From Haloarcula mannanilytica (GTDB lineage: Archaea; Halobacteriota; Halobacteria; Halobacteriales; Haloarculaceae), in NCBI RefSeq assembly GCF_005406125.1, contig NZ_BIXZ01000003.1:241110-305109 (forward strand): a stretch of 64,000 nt of DNA. The letters run 5' to 3'. The notes under the pieces are model-generated. The model searched no databases. It was given only the letters and a program-made list of their open reading frames with translations, and was not told the DNA's origin. The translations under genes and the position numbers were made by a program. Positions 28,500-36,685 of the stretch are shown piece after piece; position 1 is the first letter of the stretch; every line of letters starts with the position of its first letter.

Positions 28500-29509
28500 C
28501 GAGACGCTCCGTGCGGAAAGAGGCTCTCCCCCGCGCTTCCGGCAGTCTCGGCCAGTTCGGCGTGCACAGTCGCGATCCGCTCCCGGACTGCGCGGCCGAC
28601 GACCTGCGGGTTGAACCGGCTCTTGTCGGGGGCCCAGTCGGCGTCGGCGAAGAACGTCGCGCGGTCGTCGGCGATCCCCTCCGGCGGGATGATGGCGTCG
28701 GCGTTGTCGTGGTAGAACTCACAGGCCGTGCGGGCGTACTCGTACTGGTAGCGCGTGTTCGTGTTTAGCTTGCAGACGCCTGTTTCCATCAGCGCCGATA
28801 CTTGCTCGGGGGTGAGGCCAGAGGAGCCGTGCACGACGAGGGGGACCTCGAAGCCGTGTTCGCGCAGGGCTGTGTGGATGTCGGCAGCGAGGTCGACGCG
28901 GAGGTCGAGGTCGACGCCGGCCGAGACACCGTGTTCGGTCCCGATGGAGACGGCGAGGAGGTCACAGCCGGTCCGGTCGACGAACTCGACGGCCTCCGCC
29001 GGGTCCGTGTAGAACGCCTCCTCGGTGGTCTCACCGCTTTCGGTCCCGGCGATGGTCCCGAGCTCCGCTTCGACGAGCAGGTCCTCATCGCGGTCGTCGA
29101 TACGGTCGACCACCGCCGCCGTCCGTTCGACGTTCTCCTCGAAGGGGTACGCTGAGGCGTCTATCATCATCGAGGAGGGGTGGCCCGATTCGATGGCGGC
29201 GTCGATCAGTTCTTGGTCGTCGGCCGCGACGTGGTCGACGTTGAGAAAGACCCCCACGTCCAGTGATTCGCTCAACGTACGCACGTGTGCCTGCATGATT
29301 TCGAGCCCGGCTGCAACGTCGCCGTTACCCAGATACTCCGCAGTGTCACGTTTGATCTGGAGAACGATGTCGGATTCGGCTGCCACCGCTCCATCGAGTA
29401 GGCCCTGCATAATGTCGGGATGCGTCGTATTGCTCGCGACGAAACCGTAGCCGTCCCGAGCCGCCCGTTCATACACCTCACTGAGTTGGTTGCCCCGATA
29501 ATACGGCAT
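28496..29509 (-). CDS. class II (zinc) ketose-bisphosphate aldolase
   Basis: 337 residues from ATG 29509 (MPYYRGNQLSEVYERAARDG). Zinc/metal ligands: His in FLNVDHVAADDQEL (near 90), Glu in LVEAELGTIAG, His in VSIGTEHGVSAG (near 195) and His in PLVVHGSSGLTPEQ (near 230), then NTNTRYQYEYARTA. This is the fructose/tagatose-bisphosphate aldolase class II layout; insertions such as the 28-residue acidic loop near 195-220 look haloarchaeal. It leads the aldolase-kinase-dehydrogenase operon on the minus strand. Substrate may be a ketose-1-phosphate or a bisphosphate. An upstream in-frame start at 29527 is less likely because the TATA-like box sits 26 nt before 29509. Confidence 0.87.
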   Translation of the reverse strand: MPYYRGNQLSEVYERAARDGYGFVASNTTHPDIMQGLLDGAVAAESDIVLQIKRDTAEYLGNGDVAAGLEIMQAHVRTLSESLDVGVFLNVDHVAADDQELIDAAIESGHPSSMMIDASAYPFEENVERTAAVVDRIDDRDEDLLVEAELGTIAGTESGETTEEAFYTDPAEAVEFVDRTGCDLLAVSIGTEHGVSAGVDLDLRVDLAADIHTALREHGFEVPLVVHGSSGLTPEQVSALMETGVCKLNTNTRYQYEYARTACEFYHDNADAIIPPEGIADDRATFFADADWAPDKSRFNPQVVGRAVRERIATVHAELAETAGSAGESLFPHGASR

Positions 29510-29528
29510 GAATGCCGTTTCTCCCAAA

Positions 29529-29540
29529 GGGACAATAAGG
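29529..29540 (-). promoter_or_regulatory. TATA-like box for the aldolase-kinase-dehydrogenase operon
   Basis: On the minus strand CCTTATTGTC is centred about 26 nt before ATG 29509. Together with the TATA-like ATTAAT at 29609-29614 for the divergent chaperonin gene, the two promoters lie within 130 bp and could share regulators. Confidence 0.45.
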
Positions 29541-29638
29541 TTTGTCGGCTCGCTCGTTGGTCGGGGGGAGACAGTCGGCTGTCACAACAGTTGCTTTTCG
29601 CACAAAGGATTAATCTGTCCTCCTCGCAAGGAACTTGT

Positions 29639-31303
29639 ATGGCCGTGGACTCAGACGCCGAGGCGCGCCTCGACGATGGCGAGCGAGGGAAATGGACGAT
29701 GACTGACGAGGACGCGCGTCAATACGTCCGTGGCGCTGTGGACGCGACCGTTTCGCTCGTCGAGTCGACATTCGGCCCGGCCGGTATGGAGAAGCTCATC
29801 GTGACGGAGGACAAGCAGAACCGCAGAGAACGGGTCCGGGTCGGAGACGCCGGACGAATCTTCGACGCCATCGAGCGTATGGACGGCTTCGCTCACCCCG
29901 TTGCCGCTCTGTTCGTCGACGGCGCTGACGGCATGCAGAGCGGGTTACACGACGGCACGTCTACCGCGGTGTTACTGGCAGGTGCATTCCTGGACGAAGG
30001 GTTCGAACTCGTCGACCAGGGACTCGCACCGAGCAGCGTGGTCGTTGGGTACGGCATCGCTCGGGCTCGCGCTGGGGCGGTCCTCGACGACCTTGCCCGA
30101 TCAGTCGAGCCGGACGACCAGGAGACGCTCGCGGATGTCGCCGCGACGACGATGACGACGAACCTCGAATCGGCGGTCAGGCAGGATCTTTCCCGACGGG
30201 TGGCGTCGACGGTCACGCAGCTTTCCGCCGGACGAGACGACGGCTGGATAAACACCGACCACGCGAAGATACTCTCCCAGCCCGGGGCCGAGAGCGAAGT
30301 CGTCGACGGGCTGGTGCTCTCTCGTCCCACAGACGCGGGACCGAACGGGTGGGGAATCGACGAATCCATCGATGACGCGACCATAGCGATCTTGGACCGG
30401 GAGATCGACTTCGAGGAGACGGCCAGCGTCCTCGACGGTGGCGAGGGCGTGACGTTGTCCTCTCCGGAAGCAGCAGACACGTACCGGGCCCAACTCTCAG
30501 ACAGAATTGAATCGACTGCTGAGACCCTCGTCGCCCGCGGCGTTGATGTCCTCGTCTGCCTGGAGAAACTTGACGAATCAATCGTCAGACCATTTGAGGA
30601 GGCGGGAATCGCTGTCGTCGACAAGGCGACCTACCCCAAGGAAGACGTCTATCGGCTCGCGGAGGCCACCGACGGCACAGTCGTCTCTAACCTAAGCGAA
30701 CTCACGGACGAGCGTCTCGGGCGGGCCGAACGGGTGGGCCAGCGGACGGTGGGCGAAGAAGTGTGGACTGCTTTCGAGGGCTGTCCGGGTCCGGTCCTCA
30801 CGGTCGTCGCGAGCGCGTCGACGGCCGAGGAGGCGAGGCGGCGAGAGGAGGCGCTCGAAGACGCGATTGAGACCACGGCTATCGCATTAATGGACGGCCA
30901 GCTCTTGCCCGGAGCAGGTGCACCGGCCGCGGCTGTCGCGACCGAAATACGCGAACATGCGACGGAGGTGACTGGACGAGAGCAACTCGCAGTCGAGGCG
31001 TTTGCCGACGCACTCGACTCTATCCCTGCGACGCTCGCCCGGAACGCCGGCCACGACCCGGTGGCCGCAGTGGCGGCTCTGCGGACGGCACACGCCGCCG
31101 ACGGTCGCTCTGCGGCGGGGATTGACCCGCAAACGGGCGACCCGGTCGATGCCTGGGACGCGGGCGTCGTCGAGCCTCGACGGGTGTTCTCACAGGCTAT
31201 CGAGACTGCGGCCGCCATCGTTGAACAGTTGCTTACGATTGATACAGTACTGTATCCGAATGTAACGTTACCGGGCTACACGCCGCGGTCGGAACGTAAC
31301 TAG
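29639..31303 (+). CDS. divergent group II chaperonin (thermosome-like) protein
   Basis: 554 residues from ATG 29639 (MAVDSDAEARLDDGERGKW). It follows the thermosome/CCT fold end to end: STFGPAGMEKLIV near 43 (canonical TLGPKGMDKML), GDAG at 69-72 in place of NDG, LHDGTSTAVLLAGAFL near 103 in place of GDGTT, SAAGIDPQTGDPVDAWDAGV near 505 and VVEPRRVFSQAIETA. The C-terminal ATP-site GGGA(T/V)E is QLLPGAGAPAAA. The Asp residues at 70 and 105 are kept, so some ATP hydrolysis is possible. It lacks the Gly/Met tail of main thermosomes. Being embedded in a sugar catabolic locus and convergent with a second homologue is unusual for housekeeping chaperonins. Confidence 0.8.
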   Translation: MAVDSDAEARLDDGERGKWTMTDEDARQYVRGAVDATVSLVESTFGPAGMEKLIVTEDKQNRRERVRVGDAGRIFDAIERMDGFAHPVAALFVDGADGMQSGLHDGTSTAVLLAGAFLDEGFELVDQGLAPSSVVVGYGIARARAGAVLDDLARSVEPDDQETLADVAATTMTTNLESAVRQDLSRRVASTVTQLSAGRDDGWINTDHAKILSQPGAESEVVDGLVLSRPTDAGPNGWGIDESIDDATIAILDREIDFEETASVLDGGEGVTLSSPEAADTYRAQLSDRIESTAETLVARGVDVLVCLEKLDESIVRPFEEAGIAVVDKATYPKEDVYRLAEATDGTVVSNLSELTDERLGRAERVGQRTVGEEVWTAFEGCPGPVLTVVASASTAEEARRREEALEDAIETTAIALMDGQLLPGAGAPAAAVATEIREHATEVTGREQLAVEAFADALDSIPATLARNAGHDPVAAVAALRTAHAADGRSAAGIDPQTGDPVDAWDAGVVEPRRVFSQAIETAAAIVEQLLTIDTVLYPNVTLPGYTPRSERN

Positions 31304-31323
31304 GAAAACCTACGGGGGCACTA

Positions 31324-32907
31324 TCAGGCGTTTCGTCCCTGGCCAGGTGGCGTTTCCTGACCCTGTGCCGTCGTTTCTTCCGGCTCCACGTCGTCGTCGC
31401 TGAGGTCCACTGCCTGTAGTCGGTCATCAATGCGAATTAGCTGCGTCGCGAGGTCCGTCGCGGCCGTGAGTATCGCTTTCTTGATCCTGACCGGTTCGAC
31501 GATGGGATCGTCTCCCAGCACGTCCGCCGTCGTGCCGGCGAGTGCGTCTACCCCGACTGAATCTCGTCCTTCGGACCTGGCGACACGCAACTGGACGACT
31601 GTCCGTCCACCGTCGAGCCCCGCCGTCTTCGCGAGTGCGCGCGGGACTGTCATGAGCGCCGTTCCGAACGCCTCGGCGGAGAGCTGTTGACGCCCCGTCA
31701 GTGATCGAGCCTCCGCTTTGACTGCCTGTGACACTGTCGCCTCCACGGCACCGCCGCCTGGGATTACGCGACCGTCCCGGACGGCCGCTGCCGTCGCGGC
31801 GATGGCCGTCTCTACCGAGTGTTCGAACGCGGTGACTGTCCGCGGGTCGGGGGCCCGGCAGAAGAGGGTGTGTGCCGGTTCGCCCGCGTCCGATTTGATG
31901 ACAGTCATGTCTCGGCCGGCCTTTCGCTGGACTGTGATAGCACCTCTGCCCAGTACCGACTCGGAGACCTGACCGAGCGTCGGGACGACAGTCGCACCTG
32001 TGGTCCGGGCGATTGCCCGGAGTTCGTCAGTATCGACGCGCTGGATGCCGAGTATTCCCTCGGCTGCCAACTGTGTCTGGACCCGTTCGTTTATCGCCCG
32101 TTCCGTGATTATCGCGCCACACCCGGCGTCGATAGCGGCCCGGAGTTGCTCGGTGAACGCCTCGGATTCGTACTCCGCGATCCCCTCTCTGTCCTCGAAG
32201 GAGTCGGCTTCGAAGACGACCCGACGGGAGACGTCACCGAGCTGGCTCCCCACATGTGGGACATCAACGCTGGAGGAGAGGACCGCGATGCCGTCGCGTT
32301 CCAGGGAACGGGGCATGGATTCGAGGATTGGGCCACGTTCAAGGACCACACCGTTGAGGAGCTCTGTCTCCGCGATTGCTCCGCCGGACCGTGAGACGAC
32401 GCGGACGCTATCGCTCGCATCTGCTCCCACGTTCTCGACGACGTTCGCGACCTGTGCGGCAACGGACTGGCGGACCTGGGGGTCACGCGTCCCCGTGAGG
32501 GCAGTCTTTGCGACGGCTTCGGCTCCGAACGAAGAGAGCGGGTGCGCCGTGTGCTCGATAGCGTCGAGGGCACTGTCGAGTCCGTCCCGGTACCCCTGTT
32601 CTATTGCAGACGGATGGAGCCCCTGTTCGGCCAGTCCGTCCGCCTCATGGAGCAACGCACCAGCGAGCGTAACGACAGTCCCGGTTCCGTCACCGTATCG
32701 GTCTCCGAAGCCAGAGGCCGCAGTCTGGAGCAGCGTCATGGCCGGATCAGTGATGTCGAATCGTTCGAGTAACTCGGTCGAGGACGCGGTCGCGGTCACC
32801 GTTCCGTCCTGCTGTACCAGGAGCTTGTTCGCTCCGAACGGTCCGAGTGTTGTCTGGACGGTGTCGGCGACGGTACGCACGTTGGCGACGAGCTCATCGT
32901 TAGTCAC
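31324..32907 (-). CDS. second divergent group II chaperonin (thermosome-like) protein
   Basis: 527 residues from GTG 32907 (VTNDELVANVRTVADTVQTT). An in-frame GTG at 32949 would add 14 unlike residues, and a TATA-like TTTATTTG lies 26-30 nt before 32907, so a leaderless GTG start is preferred. Motifs: TLGPFGANKLLV near 20, GDGTGTVVTLAGALL at 72-86 (canonical GDGTT), RVIPGGGAVEATVSQAV near 395, TTADVLGDDPIVEPVRIKKA near 470. The NDG motif is replaced by ATA at 39-41, losing one metal/ATP-site Asp. It is distant from its convergent neighbour (20 bp between stops), so the pair could form a hetero-oligomer of specialised chaperonins, or bind clients without normal cycling. Confidence 0.8.
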   Translation of the reverse strand: MTNDELVANVRTVADTVQTTLGPFGANKLLVQQDGTVTATASSTELLERFDITDPAMTLLQTAASGFGDRYGDGTGTVVTLAGALLHEADGLAEQGLHPSAIEQGYRDGLDSALDAIEHTAHPLSSFGAEAVAKTALTGTRDPQVRQSVAAQVANVVENVGADASDSVRVVSRSGGAIAETELLNGVVLERGPILESMPRSLERDGIAVLSSSVDVPHVGSQLGDVSRRVVFEADSFEDREGIAEYESEAFTEQLRAAIDAGCGAIITERAINERVQTQLAAEGILGIQRVDTDELRAIARTTGATVVPTLGQVSESVLGRGAITVQRKAGRDMTVIKSDAGEPAHTLFCRAPDPRTVTAFEHSVETAIAATAAAVRDGRVIPGGGAVEATVSQAVKAEARSLTGRQQLSAEAFGTALMTVPRALAKTAGLDGGRTVVQLRVARSEGRDSVGVDALAGTTADVLGDDPIVEPVRIKKAILTAATDLATQLIRIDDRLQAVDLSDDDVEPEETTAQGQETPPGQGRNA

Positions 32908-32927
32908 AGTATGGCATGGTGCGTTTT

Positions 32928-32941
32928 GGAAACAAATAAAT
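32928..32941 (-). promoter_or_regulatory. TATA-like box for the minus-strand chaperonin gene
   Basis: Minus strand TTTATTTGTT, centred about 28 nt before GTG 32907; it decides between the two possible GTG starts. Confidence 0.45.
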
Positions 32942-32994
32942 TGTCGCACGCCATTCCATTTTATTCTGACGTAACTATCTGAAATCAGGGGGCA

Positions 32995-33005
32995 GGTTTA
33001 TATCT
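32995..33005 (+). promoter_or_regulatory. TATA-like box for the second sugar-binding protein
   Basis: GGTTTATATCT is centred about 29 nt before ATG 33030, fitting a leaderless start for the transporter genes. Confidence 0.55.
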
Positions 33006-33029
33006 TCAGCCTGCTGATAACTGACTGGC

Positions 33030-34613
33030 ATGTCACATAGTAACAAGCATGACGAACCGGAACCATCTCAGTCGACGGCTGATGACAGCGGTACATCACG
33101 TCGTGACTTCGTAAAGCTCACAGGTGCAGCGAGCGCCGGCGCTCTCGGTGGCCTCGCTGGATGCAGCGGTGACGGCGGTGACGGCGGCGGCGACGGCGGT
33201 GATGGCGGCGACGGCGGTGACGGTGGCGATGGCGGCGATGGCGGTGGCGACGGTGGCGGAAGCGAAACCGTCTCGGTGGAGTTCCTCTCGGCTAACGCTG
33301 CCGAAAACGGTGATATCCAGGACCACTTCAACTCCTCGATGGAGGACTTCGCCTCGAAGAACGACGGGTACGAGGTAGACCTCCAGACCGCATCCTATGG
33401 TGACATCTCGCAAGCGATGTCGTCCCGCGTCCAGAACGGTAACCCACCTGCGCTCGGAGAGTCCGGTGGTCTCGGTCTGCAGTTCTATCGGGAGGACCAG
33501 TTGGTCGACCACGCAACCTTCATGGAGGGAAGTGACTCCTTCCCCGACGGCCTGTCGCCCGCGGGCCAGCAGGTCGCCGAGTTCCGTGACGACTACTGGG
33601 CGGTGGGATCTATTCGCCACACGAACAGCAACCTCGGGATCCGGCCCAAGACATTCTCACAGGCTGGCGTCGAGAATCCGATGGAAGAACTGAAGACGTG
33701 GAGCCAGTTCTACGATGTCCTGCAGACGATCGACGAGGAACAGGACATCATCGCCTACGAGGAAACCGGCGTCCCGGGTGATCTTGAGTCGTACTGGGGC
33801 TACGCTCGGACGGCGTACGAGGACGGGACAGACCCGTGGATCCGCGGTGAGGGGACTGACCCAGATGTCGTCATCGCCAACGAGGACATGGAGGAAGACC
33901 GTCAGAAGACCGACGGGATGATCAAGGCCTGTGTCAACCTTGCAGATGAGTTCAGCAGCGACGAGGCCGCAACGCGTGGCGACGAGGACATCCCGTCGCT
34001 GATGCTCAGCGGCCGGGTCGCCTCGTTCACCTACGCACTACCGACGGCCAATCGCTGGTACTCCGTCAGCGAAGAGGCCCAGATCGGCTGGAACGACGGC
34101 GAGGGCGACTTTATGCTGTTACCCAACCCCCAGCTCGACGAGGAATTCGGCGAGGCTATCGGTATCGACGACCTCAGTGGCCATTCAGGTCAACACGGTG
34201 GTCACGTGTGGGGGCTCGAACAGGCCCACACCATCTTCCGGGACGCCGGGGACCAGCAACAGGAAGGCGCCTGGGCGCTCACGGAGTACCTGTGGGAAGA
34301 CGAGGACTTCGTCCTCCCCGCGTGGGGCGAGCACTACGAGGCCGTTCCGGGCATGCAGTCGATGCTCGACCCAATGCTCGAGGAGTACGACCTCCCGCAG
34401 AACTTCCAGCAGTCGATCGAAAACCAGTCCGAGTATGGTGATCAGTACAGCAACACGGGCGGCCCCTGGGACGTGTGGCCGACCGATCCCATCCGCTGGA
34501 CCGACATCAACGAGACGATCAGCCAGGCCATCGCCGGCCAACACAGCGCCGAGGAGACGCCCGGAATTGTCCGCGATCGCGTGCTCACTCGACTCGAAGA
34601 AGAGAACAATTAA
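33030..34613 (+). CDS. extracellular sugar-binding lipoprotein, second ABC transporter
   Basis: 527 residues from ATG 33030. Tat signal with lipobox (SRRDFVKLTGAASAG then ALGGLAGC, about 23-45) followed by an unusually long linker of GDGG/GDGGDGG repeats (about 47-78). The mature part is an SBP_bac_1-like binding protein with segments such as TVSVEFLSANAAENGD, GNPPALGESGGLG and DYWAVGSIRHTNSNLGIRP. It precedes MalF-, MalG- and MalK-type genes on the same strand. The substrate is unknown; the flanking sugar-acid enzymes suggest an oligosaccharide or acidic sugar. Confidence 0.9.
   Translation: MSHSNKHDEPEPSQSTADDSGTSRRDFVKLTGAASAGALGGLAGCSGDGGDGGGDGGDGGDGGDGGDGGDGGGDGGGSETVSVEFLSANAAENGDIQDHFNSSMEDFASKNDGYEVDLQTASYGDISQAMSSRVQNGNPPALGESGGLGLQFYREDQLVDHATFMEGSDSFPDGLSPAGQQVAEFRDDYWAVGSIRHTNSNLGIRPKTFSQAGVENPMEELKTWSQFYDVLQTIDEEQDIIAYEETGVPGDLESYWGYARTAYEDGTDPWIRGEGTDPDVVIANEDMEEDRQKTDGMIKACVNLADEFSSDEAATRGDEDIPSLMLSGRVASFTYALPTANRWYSVSEEAQIGWNDGEGDFMLLPNPQLDEEFGEAIGIDDLSGHSGQHGGHVWGLEQAHTIFRDAGDQQQEGAWALTEYLWEDEDFVLPAWGEHYEAVPGMQSMLDPMLEEYDLPQNFQQSIENQSEYGDQYSNTGGPWDVWPTDPIRWTDINETISQAIAGQHSAEETPGIVRDRVLTRLEEENN
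33160..33261 (+). repeat. low-complexity GGYGAYGGY tract encoding the Gly-Asp linker
   Basis: About 100 bp of near-tandem GGCGGTGAC-type units encode a GDGG repeat right after the lipobox Cys. Such tracts tend to change length by slippage; here it would vary the tether between membrane and binding domain. Confidence 0.8.
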
Positions 34614-34798
34614 CGACGGCTAACTCCGGTCGAGTCGACTGCTACCGGCCGGATCGATCGCAACGCGGTTTATTTTTTGCCGACCCCGGTCGCTCTATTG
34701 ACTGCCATTCCGTTGACCAGTGATGGCGCCGTCCCTTCAGTGTCTGACGGGGTTCCGATGGGCAAAGCTTTATTCTATCGGCATTGGTTCACATTATC

Positions 34799-35746
34799 AT
34801 GGCACAGGAGCAGGCGCGCTCCCGGGAAGAGATCCGTGAACGGTATGGTCTCGACGAGGAGACGTTCATGGATCGACTTCGGGAGAATTGGGCTGGATAC
34901 GTGTTCATCATACCGACGTTCATCGCGTTCACCGGCCTGTTTTACTATCCGATACTCCGGGGCGTAACGATGACGTTCACAGACACACGACTGGGTGAAC
35001 CCGGCCAGTTCGTCGGGCTCGAAAACTATATCTGGGTAGTGACGAACGACCTGTTCGTCTACGCGTTCATCCTGACAATCGGGTTCGTCGTGGGAACGAC
35101 ATTCCTGCAACTGGGGCTTGGGTTGCTCGCTGCGTTACTGTTGAACGAACTACGTGACGTCGCCAAGGACTGGATTGGGGCCCTGATCATGTCGCCGTAC
35201 TTCTCCGCCCCACTCGCCGGTGGTGTTGTCTGGATGTGGTTCCTGGACAACGACTTCGGCTTCGTGGTGAAAGCATTTGGCATCGTCGGGGTCGACCCGC
35301 CGTCGTTCCTCGCGACGGGGATGTGGCCGTTCATCTCGCTTATCGTCGCCCAGACCTGGCACGACTACGCCTACTCGGCGATTATCTACGCGGCCGCCAT
35401 TGCGAGTATCCCGAAAGAACAGTACGAGGCCGCCGCACAGTCCGGCGCGAACCGGCTCCAGCGGTTCCGGGACGTGACGGTTCCGCGGCTCCTGATCCCG
35501 ACAATCGTCATTCTCTCACTGCGGACGGCGTGGAACATCGCCGAGTTCTCACAGCCGTTCGCACTGACTGGCGGTGGTCCCGGGACGAGGACGATGATAC
35601 TCAGCATCCTGACCTACCGCGTCGCGTTCGTCAACAACAACTTCGCCAGGGCATACACCATCGGCATGGCGATGGTCCTGCTGTCGATGACCGCGGCGGT
35701 CATCTACGTGAAAGCAATCGACGAAGAAGAGAACCTCTACGTGTAG
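34799..35746 (+). CDS. sugar ABC transporter permease (MalF type), second transporter
   Basis: 315 residues from ATG 34799 (MAQEQARSREEIRERYGLDE). Six membrane segments beginning AGYVFIIPTFIAFTGLFYYP near 32. EAA loop EAAAQSGANRLQRFRDVTVP near 217. Typical LTGGGPGTRT between the last helices. A TATA-like CTTTATTC at 34768-34775 sits about 27 nt upstream, so permeases may be transcribed separately from the binding-protein gene 185 bp upstream. Ends 9 bp before the MalG-type gene. Confidence 0.92.
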   Translation: MAQEQARSREEIRERYGLDEETFMDRLRENWAGYVFIIPTFIAFTGLFYYPILRGVTMTFTDTRLGEPGQFVGLENYIWVVTNDLFVYAFILTIGFVVGTTFLQLGLGLLAALLLNELRDVAKDWIGALIMSPYFSAPLAGGVVWMWFLDNDFGFVVKAFGIVGVDPPSFLATGMWPFISLIVAQTWHDYAYSAIIYAAAIASIPKEQYEAAAQSGANRLQRFRDVTVPRLLIPTIVILSLRTAWNIAEFSQPFALTGGGPGTRTMILSILTYRVAFVNNNFARAYTIGMAMVLLSMTAAVIYVKAIDEEENLYV

Positions 35747-35755
35747 TGATACAGT

Positions 35756-36598
35756 ATGATCAATGAAAACAAACGCTCACGTGTACTCCTGTACGCCGGC
35801 ATCATCGCGTTCGCACTGTTCGCCATCGTCCCGTATTACTGGGTGATTCGGACATCGATCCTGACCAATCTCGCAGCGATCAGCCAGGATACCGGGTTCA
35901 TTCCCGCGATAGGCGAACTCACGCTTGACGCGTACACGCAGATCTGGAATCGGTTCGCGTTCGCGACGTACTTCCGGAACAGCATCATCGTCTCGGTCGC
36001 TGCGACGATCATCTCGCTGTTCTTCGCAATTCCCGGAGCCTACGCGTTCGCTCGACTGGATTTCCCGGGACGGCAGGCCCTGTTCTACACTGCCGTGTTC
36101 ACGATCATGTTCCCGTGGATCGTCCTGACCATCCCGGTGTACGAGGTGTTCTACTTCCTCAGGCTGGTCAACACGCTCCCGGGCATCATCATCGCGCTGT
36201 CCATCTTCGTCCTGCCACAGAATATCTGGCTGCTCCAGGGGTTCTTCAGACAGGGGATACCCGAGAACATCGAGGAAGCCGCCCTCATCGACGGCCACAA
36301 CGAACTCACGGCGTTCCTCAGGATCGTCTTGCCCCTGAGCCTGCCGGCGGTCGCGGCGGCGGCCCTGTTCGCCTTCCTCACCGCGTGGAACAACTTCCTC
36401 TGGGTGTTCGTGCTGACCACGGACGAGGCAACCAGGACCGCCACCGTCGCCATCTACTACATCCTCGGGAGCGACGTGCTCCGGGAGTGGAACGTGTTGA
36501 TGGCGTCGCTCGTCCTGCTGGTCGCACCGCCTGTCGTCTTCTACGGCCTCTCGCGCCGGTACGTCGGCGCTGGGCTGGGAGGGTCACCGGGTGGGTAA
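35756..36598 (+). CDS. sugar ABC transporter permease (MalG type), second transporter
   Basis: 280 residues from ATG 35756 (MINENKRSRVLLYAGIIAFA). Membrane segments from about residue 10; the EAA loop reads EEAALIDGHNELTAFLRIVL near 177; C-terminus RRYVGAGLGGSPGG. Partner of the MalF-type protein encoded 9 bp upstream; together they form the membrane channel. Confidence 0.92.
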   Translation: MINENKRSRVLLYAGIIAFALFAIVPYYWVIRTSILTNLAAISQDTGFIPAIGELTLDAYTQIWNRFAFATYFRNSIIVSVAATIISLFFAIPGAYAFARLDFPGRQALFYTAVFTIMFPWIVLTIPVYEVFYFLRLVNTLPGIIIALSIFVLPQNIWLLQGFFRQGIPENIEEAALIDGHNELTAFLRIVLPLSLPAVAAAALFAFLTAWNNFLWVFVLTTDEATRTATVAIYYILGSDVLREWNVLMASLVLLVAPPVVFYGLSRRYVGAGLGGSPGG

Positions 36599-36685
36599 CT
36601 GGAGCAGGACTTCTGGATGATGCAGGGTGAAACGAGAGCCAATAAATAAACCGCGCGGTTACGAAATCAGATTAGGTGATACCAT

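Noticed and set aside
33160..33261. Possible CRISPR or tandem DNA repeat
   Set aside because: It is a coding Gly-Asp linker without spacer structure. No CRISPR array or cas gene was seen anywhere in the window.
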